From: Halorubrum sp. BV1
Lineage (GTDB): Archaea; Halobacteriota; Halobacteria; Halobacteriales; Haloferacaceae
NCBI RefSeq assembly: GCF_000746205.1
Contig: NZ_JQKV01000007.1
Span: 1 to 64,000 of the forward strand
Direction of reading: 5' to 3'
Length of the DNA: 64,000 bases
Below, in pieces: positions 1-8,404 of this stretch. The notes beneath the pieces were generated by a model. It worked only from the letters and a program-made list of their open reading frames with translations. It was not told the DNA's origin and did no database searches. A program made the position numbers and the translations under genes. The stretch's first letter is position 1, and each line of letters opens with the position of its first letter.

Positions 1-1011
1 GCTCTCTAATCCCTCCATCTGTTGGACGTCGGAGCCGGAGAGGGCCTTGCCGTAGCGGCCCACCAGGCTGGTGAGTTCCTGCGGGAGGACGAACGTGGTG
101 GACTCGCCCTTGCCGATCTCCTCTAGGGTCTCCATCCCGCGCTCGATGATGGCGCGTTCGCCCATCGACTCCGCGGAGCGAGCCCGGAGGACGGTCGATA
201 TCGCGTCACCCTGCGCTTCGAGGATCTGCGACTGCTTTTCGCCCTGCGCCCGGATGATGTTCGACTGCTTGTCACCCTCCGCCTGCTCGACCGCGGAGCG
301 ACGCTCTCCCTGCGCCTCCAAGATCATCGCGCGGCGGCGGCGCTCCGCGCCGGTCTGTTGTTCCATGGCGCGTTGGACCTCCTGTGAGGGACTTACCTCG
401 CGGACCTCGACGGCCTCGACGCGGATCCCCCACTCGTCGGTCGGCTCGTCTAACTCCTCGTTGATCCGGTCGTTTATTTGGTCGCGCCGCGAGAGCGTGT
501 CGTCGAGTTCCATGTCGCCGAGGACCGCGCGCAGCGTGGTCTGTGCCAGGTTCGAGACGGCCCGCTTGTAGTCGTCCACTTCGAGAAACGCCTTCTTCGC
601 GTCCATCACCTTGATGTAGACGACCGCGTCCGCGGTGACCGGCGAGTTGTCCCGCGTGATCGCCGACTGGCTCGGCACGTCGATCGTCTGCGTCCGCATG
701 TCGAACGGGTACGTGCGGGAGACGAACGGCGGGATGACGTGGACGCCCGGTTCGAGCAGCTTCCGGTACTCGCCGAACACCGTGAGCGCCTCCTTCTCGT
801 AGGCGTCGACGATCTCGACGGCGCTGACGACGGTGACGACCGCGAGAAGCAGCGCGAGCGCGGCGACCCCGAAGGCGAGGCTCTGATTGAGGAGGGCGAA
901 CCCGACGACGACCGCGACTCCGAGCGCGAGGTACTGCCAGACGGCGTCGGGGATCGCCCCGACCGCGTCCGACATGTCGACGGCGTCGCCGCGCGGACCG
1001 TTGGTTCCCAT
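1..1011 (-). CDS. SPFH/band 7 (stomatin-like) membrane protein, C-terminus cut by window edge
   Basis: Read on the minus strand from ATG at 1011. Residues 1-60 hold two hydrophobic segments (LALGVAVVVGFALL and ALALLLAVVTVV) that anchor the protein. An SPFH domain follows with EYRKLLEPGVHVIPPFV and DMRTQTIDVPSQ. A charged coiled coil carries repeated EAQGE/RAQGEKQ blocks (about residues 225-290), typical of stomatin/prohibitin relatives. It continues off the left edge, so the stop is not seen. Members scaffold membrane microdomains and often pair with an NfeD protein, which would lie outside the window. Family assignment is secure; the specific role is not known. Confidence 0.9.
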   Translation of the reverse strand, partial: MGTNGPRGDAVDMSDAVGAIPDAVWQYLALGVAVVVGFALLNQSLAFGVAALALLLAVVTVVSAVEIVDAYEKEALTVFGEYRKLLEPGVHVIPPFVSRTYPFDMRTQTIDVPSQSAITRDNSPVTADAVVYIKVMDAKKAFLEVDDYKRAVSNLAQTTLRAVLGDMELDDTLSRRDQINDRINEELDEPTDEWGIRVEAVEVREVSPSQEVQRAMEQQTGAERRRRAMILEAQGERRSAVEQAEGDKQSNIIRAQGEKQSQILEAQGDAISTVLRARSAESMGERAIIERGMETLEEIGKGESTTFVLPQELTSLVGRYGKALSGSDVQQMEGLES

Positions 1012-1147
1012 GCGCGACGTTACGGCCGGACGCTGTTAACCGTTGGCACGAGACGCGGAGACCGCTCACACTGCGAGCCGATCCGAGATAGCGGAAACAC
1101 CGGCGACTGCGGGCGGATTTAAGAAGTCGGCGCGTGCAGGTGAGGTT

Positions 1148-2449
1148 ATGCCGACAGACGACGACTCCCCCCGCGAGTTCCGCACCCGAAGCGTCCACGC
1201 CGGTTCCGCTCCCGACCCGGCCACCGGCGCGCGAGCGACGCCGATCTACCAGACGACCTCCTACGAGTTCGAGGACGCGGAGCACGCCGCCCGGCTGTTC
1301 GCGCTAGAGGAGGCGGGCAACGTCTACTCGCGGATCATGAACCCGACGAACGCCGCCTTAGAAGAGCGGATCGCCTCGCTCGAAGGCGGTGTCGGCGCGG
1401 TCGCGACCTCGTCGGGCATGGCCGCGCTCGACCTGGCGACGTTCATGCTCGCGTCCGCCGGCGACAACGTGGTTTCCTCGTCGGCGTTGTACGGCGGCAC
1501 CTACACCTACCTCACGCACTCCGTCGAGCGGCGAGGGATCACGACGCGGTTCGTCGATCCGCTCGACTACGAGGGGTACGCCGATGCCATCGACGAGGAC
1601 ACCGCGTACGTCCACATCGAAACGATCGGCAACCCTGCACTCGTCACGCCCGACATCGAGCGGATCGCCGACGTCGCTCACGACCACGGCGTTCCGCTGT
1701 TTGTCGACAACACGTTCGCGACGCCGTACCTCTGTCAGCCGTTGGAGCACGGCGCGGACCTCGTCTGGGAGTCGACGACGAAATGGCTCACCGGCAACGG
1801 CACCACAGTCGGCGGAATCTTAGTCGACGGCGGCTCGTTCCCGTGGGCGGAGTACCCCGAGAAGTTTCCGGAGATCGCGAAGGACAACCCCGCCTATCAC
1901 GGGATCAACTACGTCGACGCCTTCGGCGAGGCGGCGTTCACCTTCGCGGCGGTCACCCGCGGGCTGCGCGACCTAGGCGACCAGCAGTCGCCGTTCGACG
2001 CGTGGAACACGCTCCAGCAGACGGAGTCGTTCCCGCTGCGGATGGACAGACACTGCGAGAACGCCGGAATCGTCGCGGAGTACCTCGACGAGCACGACGA
2101 CGTGGCGTGGGTGAATTACCCCGGCTTGGAGAGCCACGAGACCCACGCGGAGGCGACGAAGTACCTCGAGGGAGGGTACGGCGGCATGATCACCTTCGGG
2201 CTGGAGGGCGGCTACGAGGCCGCGAAGGGGACCGTCGAGAACGCCGATCTGGCCTCGCTGCTCGCGAACGTCGGCGACGCGAAGACGCTCGTCATCCACC
2301 CCGCCTCGACGACCCATCAGCAACTGACCGAAGAGGAACAGGAGGCCGCCGGCGTCACCGGCGACATGGTGCGGCTCTCGGTCGGCATCGAAGATCCGGC
2401 CGACATCGTCGCTGACCTCGAAGCGGCGATCGAGCGCGCGACCGCCTGA
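1148..2449 (+). CDS. metY: O-acetylhomoserine aminocarboxypropyltransferase / cysteine synthase (PLP)
   Basis: 433 residues from ATG 1148, chosen because MPTDDDSPREFRTRSVHAG matches the usual N-terminus; the upstream in-frame stretch lacks family sequence. Cys/Met metabolism PLP enzyme: substrate loop SRIMNPT, PLP-binding motif with Lys212 in STTKWLTGN, and a C-terminal block near LVIHPASTTHQQLTEEE. It makes homocysteine from O-acetylhomoserine and sulfide. The usual partner homoserine acetyltransferase (metX) is not adjacent here; the next gene is a convergent malate dehydrogenase. Cystathionine synthase/lyase activity within the same family cannot be excluded. Confidence 0.9.
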   Translation: MPTDDDSPREFRTRSVHAGSAPDPATGARATPIYQTTSYEFEDAEHAARLFALEEAGNVYSRIMNPTNAALEERIASLEGGVGAVATSSGMAALDLATFMLASAGDNVVSSSALYGGTYTYLTHSVERRGITTRFVDPLDYEGYADAIDEDTAYVHIETIGNPALVTPDIERIADVAHDHGVPLFVDNTFATPYLCQPLEHGADLVWESTTKWLTGNGTTVGGILVDGGSFPWAEYPEKFPEIAKDNPAYHGINYVDAFGEAAFTFAAVTRGLRDLGDQQSPFDAWNTLQQTESFPLRMDRHCENAGIVAEYLDEHDDVAWVNYPGLESHETHAEATKYLEGGYGGMITFGLEGGYEAAKGTVENADLASLLANVGDAKTLVIHPASTTHQQLTEEEQEAAGVTGDMVRLSVGIEDPADIVADLEAAIERATA

Positions 2450-2498
2450 TCGCCCGAGAGCCTGAACGGGCGGTCACGCGCCGGGAAGAGAATCAGGC

Positions 2499-2578
2499 AA
2501 AAACGGAGTCAGATAAAAACGGAACCGGACAAAAACGGAGTCAGATAAAAACGGAACCGGACAAAAACGGAACCAGAA
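2499..2578. repeat. Five tandem 16-bp repeats between metY and mdh
   Basis: Exact 16-bp period. Units start at 2499, 2515, 2531, 2547 and 2563. Every unit begins aaaaacgga and ends gtcagat or accggac, alternating A-B-A-B-B' (the last is accagaa). It sits between convergent stops, so it may lie in both 3' UTRs. No hairpin is formed by a single unit. Confidence 0.95.
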
Positions 2579-2599
2579 CCGAACGTCTCGTGCTCCGGC

Positions 2600-3514
2600 T
2601 TACGCGATCGTCTCGTACTGCTCGGAGAGCTTCTCTGCGGCGTCGTCGAGCAGGTCGGACTCATACTCGTCGAGGTCCCACTCGACGACCTCCTCGACGC
2701 CGTTCGATCCGAGCTTCGCGGGGACGCCGATCGCGGTGTCGTCGTAGCCGTACTCGCCGTCCAGCACGACGGAGCAGGGGAGCACCTCGCCGGTGTCGCG
2801 CAGGATGGCCTCGACGGTGTGGGCGACGCCGGTTGCGGGACCCCACTGGGTCGCGCCCTTCCGGCTGATCACGTCCATCGCCGACTCCTGGAGGTCTTCG
2901 AGGATCGCCTCTTTCTCGTCGGCGTCGAATGCGGGGTCGCGACCGTTCACGCGAACCTTCGAGAACACCGGTGCCTGCGCGTCGCCGTGCTCGCCGAGGA
3001 TCGTCGCTTCCACGTTCTTGACGGGCGCGTCGAACCGCTCGGAGAGGACGTAGCGGAAGCGCGCGGAGTCGAGCCGACCGCCGAAGCCGACCACCTTGTG
3101 GCGGTCGCGGTCGCCCGCCTCGTAGAGGTGGCGGTTCAGGAGATCGACCGGGTTGGAGGTGGTGACGGTGACGAAGTCGTCGTTGTGCTCGGCGAGCGAG
3201 GAGCCGATGTCCGCCATTATCGGCGCGTTGTCGCCGGCGAGATCGATCCGCGTCTGCCCCTCCTTGCGCGGGATGCCGGCCGTGATCACGACGACGTCCG
3301 AGCCGGCGGTGTCCGCGTACTCGCCCTGCCGGACGGTCGTGTTCGAGTCGTAAGCGATCCCGTGGTTGGTGTCGGCCGCCTGCCCGATGGTCGTCTCGCG
3401 CTGGTCCGGAATGTCGACGAAGACGAGCTCGTCGACCACGTCGCGCAACGCGAGGTTGTATCCGGCCGCCGCTCCGACGGTCCCCGCCGCACCAACAACG
3501 CTGACTTTTGTCAT
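2600..3514 (-). CDS. mdh: Malate dehydrogenase, halophilic LDH-like type
   Basis: 304 residues from ATG at 3514 (MTKVSVVGAAGTVGAAAGYN), the standard haloarchaeal start; the open frame further upstream is spurious. N-terminal Rossmann fold GAAGTVG with acidic residue D36-type NAD selection (LVFVDI). It has the loop Arg region IPRKEGQTRIDL, the catalytic Asp-His pair GFGGRLDSARFR and ILGEHGDAQ, and an acidic C-terminus. It oxidises malate to oxaloacetate in the TCA cycle. Length and sequence match the well-studied tetrameric salt-dependent MalDH of haloarchaea. Convergent with metY. Confidence 0.95.
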   Translation of the reverse strand: MTKVSVVGAAGTVGAAAGYNLALRDVVDELVFVDIPDQRETTIGQAADTNHGIAYDSNTTVRQGEYADTAGSDVVVITAGIPRKEGQTRIDLAGDNAPIMADIGSSLAEHNDDFVTVTTSNPVDLLNRHLYEAGDRDRHKVVGFGGRLDSARFRYVLSERFDAPVKNVEATILGEHGDAQAPVFSKVRVNGRDPAFDADEKEAILEDLQESAMDVISRKGATQWGPATGVAHTVEAILRDTGEVLPCSVVLDGEYGYDDTAIGVPAKLGSNGVEEVVEWDLDEYESDLLDDAAEKLSEQYETIA

Positions 3515-3567
3515 ACGGTGTATAATCGCGTCTGGCTGTCGAGTAAACGTTTCGGAACCGTGGGCGC

Positions 3568-3660
3568 GCGCCGGCGCGGACGCACTCGGGTGCCGGCGTG
3601 GATGCGTCTCAGAATGCCGGCGCAGACGCACTCGGATGCCGGCACGGACGCATTCGTGAC
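3568..3660. repeat. Degenerate about 22-24-bp tandem repeats upstream of mdh
   Basis: Four imperfect copies of a unit like tgccggcgcggacgcactcg, starting near 3568, 3591, 3614 and 3636. They lie between the divergent mdh and the hypothetical gene at 3736, so they overlap the promoter-side spacer rather than a coding region. Confidence 0.75.
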
Positions 3661-3735
3661 GCTTGTCCGCGCACGGCGGTCCTAGCGGACCGTCGTCGCG
3701 AAACCACTAACTTCGGCGGCGTCCCAGTTGCGCTC

Positions 3736-4329
3736 GTGCCGACGTTCCGCTACCCGTGTCCCGGCTGCCGAACGACCAACAGCCTCCACGACGTCGACTG
3801 CGATTTCGAGGGGGTGAACTGGCCGACCATCGAGAAGGCGTACACGGATCTCCTGACGGTGCTCACGGCCGAGCGCGAGGGGCTGACCGAGTCGGCCCTG
3901 CGCGAGGCGGTCCACGGCGAGTGGGGCGGACTCCACAAGGCCGCACTGGGTGCGCTCGAACGCGACCAGCGAGTCGTCGAGGACGGCGACAGGCTCCGGC
4001 TGCTCACCGCCGCGGAGTTCAAAGAGCGCGTCTCGGAGCCGACCCGCGATCCGATGCGGACCGTCTACGAGCACGGCTCCGTTCCGGGCTGTCACGACAA
4101 CGCCGTCTTCGCGATGGTCGCGTGGTACGAGATGGTCGGGCTCTCGTGGCCGGAGACCCGCGAGAACGTGATCGAGTGGCTCCGCGAGTCGGGGGCGTGG
4201 GACCGGGGCGGCTTCGAGGAGTCGACGCCGGAGGAGTTGGTCGACGGGAAGCGCCACGTATACGACGAGGGATACGGCTGGAAAGAGAAGGGACAGGCCG
4301 CGAAACGCGTCATCGAGCGCCACCGCTGA
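3736..4329 (+). CDS. Conserved haloarchaeal protein with N-terminal zinc-binding knuckle
   Basis: 197 residues from GTG 3736 (MPTFRYPCPGCRTTNSLHDVDC). The CPGC plus a later Cys and His suggest a small metal site at residues 8-25. The rest is an acidic alpha-helical protein with LTESALREAVHGEWGGLHKAALGAL (winged-helix-like) and a C-terminal half rich in Trp and Glu (VPGCHDNAVFAMVAWYEMVGLSW). I do not recognise a named family. It precedes the sensor kinase by 119 bp, so cotranscription is uncertain. The start was chosen because CPGC lies immediately after it. Confidence 0.7.
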   Translation: MPTFRYPCPGCRTTNSLHDVDCDFEGVNWPTIEKAYTDLLTVLTAEREGLTESALREAVHGEWGGLHKAALGALERDQRVVEDGDRLRLLTAAEFKERVSEPTRDPMRTVYEHGSVPGCHDNAVFAMVAWYEMVGLSWPETRENVIEWLRESGAWDRGGFEESTPEELVDGKRHVYDEGYGWKEKGQAAKRVIERHR

Positions 4330-4448
4330 GACCTGCCAGCGAGCGTCGCCACCGAGTCCCGCCGTCGCGTGTCCTCGGCGAGGGCGTCACCGTCCGACCA
4401 CGCGCGGCCGCGATAGCTTTACCCGCCGCGTCGCACTCGTAATCGACC

Positions 4449-6221
4449 ATGCTTGACGCCGTCCCCGCGTGGCCTGCAGTCGGGTCCGTCGCCGGCGGCG
4501 CGGGGGCGCTCTGGCTCGCGTGGGCGATCCGCGAACACCGCGGTCGGCCCGGGGTCGACTGGTTCCTCGGCGTGTTCCTCGCGCAGGCGGTCTGGTGTCT
4601 CTCCTACGGGGTCGGGCTGCTCGTCGCGGCCCCCCTGCTCCGGATCGCGCTGGAGACGGCGATGTGGCTCGGGATCGTCTGGACGGGCGTCGGCTTCCTC
4701 GGCTTCGCGCTGGAGTACACGGGCCGAAGCGACGTCGTCCGCGGCCGGCTGTTCGGGAGCGTCGTCGCCTTCGGCGGCCTCTCCACGCTCGCGCTCCTCA
4801 CGAATCCGCTCCACGGCTGGTTCTGGACCGAGTTCCGCGCCGCACCGGTCTTCGGCGTCGAGACCGTCGCGTACGCGCTCGGCCCGTGGGGGTACCTCGT
4901 CGTCGCCGTCGAGACCGTGCTCGTCGCGAGCGCCGTGTTCCTGCTCGTCGACACGCTGCTCAGCTACGGACCCCTGTACCGCCGCGAGACCGCGGCCGTC
5001 GCGCTGAGTTCGCTGCCGCCCGGCTTCGCGCTTGTCGCGTGGGCGCTGGAGGTCGGCCCGGTCCCGCAACTGCAGTTCGCGCCGATCCTGTTCGTCCCGC
5101 ACGTCCTGCTCGACGCGTACGCGTTCGACCGCGCGGAGATGTTCGACCGCAACCCGACGACCAGCCGCGCCGCGGAGCGGACCGCGGTCGACGACCTCGC
5201 GGATCCGATCGTCGCGCTCGCGCCCGACGGCCACATCGTCCGGCTCAACCCGGCGGCGGAGTCGCTGCTCGGCGTTGACGCCGCGACGGCCCGCGATGCC
5301 CCGCTCGACGCGTTCCTCGACACCTCGATATCGATCGGGGGGGACGGGGGCGAGGTCGAGTCCGTCGTCGACGGACGCCGCCGCACGTACGCGGTGTCGA
5401 CCGCGCCGCTCGCCGACCCGAACGGCACCCGCGTCGGGCACACAGTCGTCTTCTCGGACGTGACCGAACGGGAGCGGCGTCGCCAGCAGCTGACGGTGCT
5501 CAACCGCGTGCTCAGGCATAACCTCCGGAACGACGCTGGCATCGTCCACGGGTACGGCGAACTGCTCGCGGAGCGACTCGACGACCCCGAACTCGCTCGC
5601 ATGGCGGACGCGATAGAGCGGCGCGCCGGGGCGCTCGCCGCCCTCGGAGAGAAGGCAGGGACCATCGAAGACGTGCTCGACGACGGGGAGGCGACCGAGG
5701 TGAGCGTCGGCGACGTCGTCGCGTCGGTCGTCGCCGACGCCCGCGACCGCGACCACGACGCCGCGATCGAGTTCGCGAGGAAAGCCGACGAGGATGACGG
5801 CGACGATCGGACGGTTCGACTCAGACGGGACGCGCTCCGCGCGATCGCAGAGAACGCCGTCGAGAACGCCGTCGACCATCACGACGGGGAGGGCGTCGAA
5901 CGTGACGACGGGGGGCCGTGGGTCCGAGTGTCGCTCCGACGAGAGGGATCGAGGGACTGCTCGGGTGTGGAATCCAGCGGAGGAGGTGGCGGCGGACGGT
6001 GGGTGCTCACCGTCGAAGACGACGGACCGGGAATCCCGGGTCACGAGGTCAGCGCGGTCGAATCGGGACGAGAGACGGCGCTCGAACACGGCTCGGGGCT
6101 CGGGCTCTGGGTCGTGGCGTGGGCGGCCGACGCGATCGGGGCCGACGTCGACTACGCCGACCGCGACCCGCGCGGGACGACGGTGACGGTGACGATCCCG
6201 GTCGGCGAGACGGAGCGGTGA
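4449..6221 (+). CDS. Membrane sensor histidine kinase with N-terminal 7TM, PAS and HATPase domains
   Basis: 590 residues. Residues 1-220 contain about seven hydrophobic helices, an N-terminal 7TM-type histidine-kinase sensor region. A PAS-like domain follows at about 245-340 (ADPIVALAPDGHIVRLNPAAESLLG). The dimerisation/phosphoacceptor segment has His357 in VLRHNLRNDAG. The ATPase has an N box ENAVENAVDH, G1 DDGPGIP and G2 HGSGLGLW. A Gly-rich insert sits in the ATPase domain. There is no receiver domain and no adjacent response regulator, as is common for haloarchaeal kinases. The signal sensed is unknown. Convergent with larB, 10 bp away. Confidence 0.9.
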   Translation: MLDAVPAWPAVGSVAGGAGALWLAWAIREHRGRPGVDWFLGVFLAQAVWCLSYGVGLLVAAPLLRIALETAMWLGIVWTGVGFLGFALEYTGRSDVVRGRLFGSVVAFGGLSTLALLTNPLHGWFWTEFRAAPVFGVETVAYALGPWGYLVVAVETVLVASAVFLLVDTLLSYGPLYRRETAAVALSSLPPGFALVAWALEVGPVPQLQFAPILFVPHVLLDAYAFDRAEMFDRNPTTSRAAERTAVDDLADPIVALAPDGHIVRLNPAAESLLGVDAATARDAPLDAFLDTSISIGGDGGEVESVVDGRRRTYAVSTAPLADPNGTRVGHTVVFSDVTERERRRQQLTVLNRVLRHNLRNDAGIVHGYGELLAERLDDPELARMADAIERRAGALAALGEKAGTIEDVLDDGEATEVSVGDVVASVVADARDRDHDAAIEFARKADEDDGDDRTVRLRRDALRAIAENAVENAVDHHDGEGVERDDGGPWVRVSLRREGSRDCSGVESSGGGGGGRWVLTVEDDGPGIPGHEVSAVESGRETALEHGSGLGLWVVAWAADAIGADVDYADRDPRGTTVTVTIPVGETER

Positions 6222-6231
6222 ATGCGAGGGG

Positions 6232-7017
6232 TCACGCGTCGCGGGCCGCGTCGACAGCCCGTGCGATGAGGCCGGCCTGCGCGCCGGCGACGAAGCCCGC
6301 GTCGACGTTCACCGTCGTGAGCACCGAACAGGACTGGAGCGCGCCGGACAGCGCCGCGATCCCCTCGCCGCCGAGCCCGTAGCCGGTCGAGACCGGCAGC
6401 GCGATCACCGGCGCGTCCACGAGGCCCGCGACGACGGTCGGTAACGCTCCCTCGCGACCGGCGGCGACGACGACGACGTCGGCCTCGCGGATGCGGTCGC
6501 GCTGGTCGAGGACTCGGTCGAGGTTCGCGACACCGACGTCGTCCACGCGATCGACGGTCGCGCCGACCTCGCGGGCGACCACGGCCGCCTCGCCGGCGAC
6601 CGCGGCGTCGGCCGTTCCGGCGGCGACGACGGCGACGGTCGCGGCGAGCGACGGCAGGTCGAAGTCGGCCGCGTGGACGACGACGGTCCCCGTCCGCTCG
6701 TCGTGGTCGACGCTCGGTGGGGCCTCCGTCGACCGCCCGATGAGACCTCCGTCGACCTCGGTCCGGATCGCGGCGGCGTCGGCGTCGGCCGCTCGGGTCA
6801 CGAGCGCCCGCCCGGTGGTCTCGACCGCTGTCGCAGCCAGCGCCGCGACCTCTGCGGGCGTCTTCCCCTCTGCGAGGATCGCCTCCGGAATCCCGCGACG
6901 GCGCTCGCGGGCGGCGTCGAACCGTCCGGCCCTCGTGGTCGCGTAGCCCGCCAGCCGCGATTCGGCCTCCGAAACGCCGATCTCGCCGGCGTCGAGCGCT
7001 TCTAGCGTGTCGCGCAT
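6232..7017 (-). CDS. larB: LarB-type pyridinium-3,5-dicarboxylate synthase homologue
   Basis: 261 residues from ATG 7017. The N-terminal helical region (GEIGVSEAESRLAGYATTRAGRFDAARERRRGIPEAI is family-typical) is followed by a PurE/AIR-carboxylase-like domain with VVVVAAGREGALPTVVAGL and PVSTGYGLGGEGIAALSGALQSC near the C-terminus. LarB carboxylates and hydrolyses nicotinic acid adenine dinucleotide in nickel-pincer cofactor synthesis for lactate racemase. No larC, larE or racemase gene is nearby, so its role here rests on family membership. Confidence 0.85.
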   Translation of the reverse strand: MRDTLEALDAGEIGVSEAESRLAGYATTRAGRFDAARERRRGIPEAILAEGKTPAEVAALAATAVETTGRALVTRAADADAAAIRTEVDGGLIGRSTEAPPSVDHDERTGTVVVHAADFDLPSLAATVAVVAAGTADAAVAGEAAVVAREVGATVDRVDDVGVANLDRVLDQRDRIREADVVVVAAGREGALPTVVAGLVDAPVIALPVSTGYGLGGEGIAALSGALQSCSVLTTVNVDAGFVAGAQAGLIARAVDAARDA

Positions 7018-7167
7018 ACCGTCCGTCGGTGACGAACGGTGTCGAAGCTATCGATCGGGACCGAACCGCCGCTCGCCGTCGCGCCTCTCACAAGGTTTAT
7101 CAGTGTTCAGTTATGGATATCGCCGCGAACCGCCCGCACGGCGTCCCTCGCGGGCGAATTCAGGAAC

Positions 7168-7177
7168 GCTTATTAAC
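7168..7177 (+). promoter_or_regulatory. TATA box for the mini-histone gene
   Basis: Sequence gcttattaac, centred about 28 bp before ATG 7201. This spacing fits a leaderless haloarchaeal transcript starting at or next to the start codon. Confidence 0.7.
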
Positions 7178-7200
7178 GGTCGACGGATAGCGTCGAGCGC

Positions 7201-7368
7201 ATGGCAGACCTTATTGTCAAAGCGGCCGTCAAGGAAGCCCTGGACGACAAGAACGTCGCTTCGGACTTCTACGACGCGCTGGACGACGAAGTGGACGAGC
7301 TGCTCGAAGACGCTGCACGCCGCGCCGAGGCTAACGACCGGAAGACGGTCCAGCCTCGCGACCTCTAA
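7201..7368 (+). CDS. 55-residue histone-fold-like protein (DUF1931-type)
   Basis: Reads MADLIVKAAVKEALDD and so on, ending RKTVQPRDL-stop. The pattern (helix, then FYDALDDEVDELLEDAARRAEANDRKTVQPRDL) is the second half of a histone fold: long central helix, loop, then the R-K-T-V-x-P-x-D-L end that in histones forms the L2/alpha-3 DNA-contact region. It is strongly acidic overall, so it may not bind DNA as classic histones do. Family naming is from memory of short haloarchaeal proteins; the gene itself is clear from its TATA box and codon use. Confidence 0.85.
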   Translation: MADLIVKAAVKEALDDKNVASDFYDALDDEVDELLEDAARRAEANDRKTVQPRDL

Positions 7369-7489
7369 GACGGACGCGTTTGCGGTCCGTCGATTATTTT
7401 GTCGTGCCGATCCGCACCCGCGAGCGACGCGAGCGGCGCGACCGTCCGCGTACGGGGCCGGTCGCGTCTGGTAATCACGCGGCGGCCGA

Positions 7490-8254
7490 TCACCGCGTCA
7501 CGACCCGCACGCCCGACTCGGTCCCGACGTGGATCTCGTCTGCGAGGTCGACGAAGAGGCCGTGTTCGACGACCCCCGGCGTCTCGGAGAGCGTCGCCGA
7601 CAGCGCACCGGGGTCCGCGATGTCGCCGAACGCGCAGTCGACCACGAGGTTTCCGTTGTCGGTGACGACTGGCCCGTCCTTCCGCTCCGCCGCGCGAAGC
7701 TCCGGGTCGCCGCCGGCCGACCGTACCGCCTCGGCGACGACCGACCGGGCGGCCGGGAGCACTTCGACCGGAACGGGCCGATCCAGCACCGCCGTCTCCT
7801 TCGAGGGATCGGCGACGACGAGAAACCGGTCTGCGGCCGCGTCGACGAGTTTCTCGCGGGCGTGAGCGGCACCGCCGCCCTTCACGAGCGCGTTCGCCGA
7901 ACCGAGGGGGCCGGTGCCGTCGGCGTTTTCGCCGGCGCTGTTGCCGGTCTCGGCGGGGGTGAGCACCTGATCTGCGCCGTCTATCGCGAGGTCGATCCCG
8001 GTGGCGTCCGGACCGACCGCCCGGTCGAGTTCCACGAGCGGGATCCCCTGGTCGGCCGCGAGTTCGCGGCTCGCGAAGGAGGTCGGGACGCCGCGCACGT
8101 CGAGACCGGCGTCGACGCGCTCTCCGAGCCGCCGGATCGCGTGCGCGGCCGTCGAGCCGGTTCCGAGCCCGACCACGTCGCCGTCGTCGACCGCCGCCGC
8201 CGCCGACTCGCCGGCTCGGCGCTTCGCCGCGTCGCTCCCGCCGCTCGTCTTCAT
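7490..8254 (-). CDS. rpiA: Ribose-5-phosphate isomerase A
   Basis: 254 residues from ATG 8254. RpiA signature: GLGTGSTAAHAIRRLGE (phosphate loop), DGADQV with the catalytic Asp/Glu region, and KGGGAAHAREKLVDAAADRFLVVADPSK (catalytic Lys and Glu). It interconverts ribose-5-phosphate and ribulose-5-phosphate for nucleotide synthesis. A small insert (TPAETGNSAGENADGTGPLGSANA) lies between the two catalytic loops. It is downstream of the Orc/Cdc6 gene on the same strand with a repeat-rich 150 bp spacer. Confidence 0.93.
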   Translation of the reverse strand: MKTSGGSDAAKRRAGESAAAAVDDGDVVGLGTGSTAAHAIRRLGERVDAGLDVRGVPTSFASRELAADQGIPLVELDRAVGPDATGIDLAIDGADQVLTPAETGNSAGENADGTGPLGSANALVKGGGAAHAREKLVDAAADRFLVVADPSKETAVLDRPVPVEVLPAARSVVAEAVRSAGGDPELRAAERKDGPVVTDNGNLVVDCAFGDIADPGALSATLSETPGVVEHGLFVDLADEIHVGTESGVRVVTR

Positions 8255-8335
8255 GAGTCCAGAGTCGGCGGGGGTGATTGAAAAGGCGTCGGCGCGCGGC
8301 GGAGCGGAACCGGGCGGGCAGAGCGGAGCGGGGCA

Positions 8336-8385
8336 GGGCGGGGCGGAACAGAGCGGGACAGGGCGGGGCGGAACAGAGCGGGACA
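8336..8385. repeat. Two perfect 25-bp tandem repeats
   Basis: Copies at 8336-8360 and 8361-8385 are identical (gggcggggcggaacagagcg followed by ggaca), with degenerate G-rich copies before and after (8300-8395). They lie between the orc stop and the rpiA start. Confidence 0.9.
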
Positions 8386-8404
8386 GGGCGGAGAGGCGAG
8401 CGAA

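Noticed and set aside
4419..6089. 556-codon minus-strand frame opposite the sensor kinase
   Set aside because: Arg/Asp-rich antisense shadow without family sequence; the plus-strand kinase has all expected motifs.
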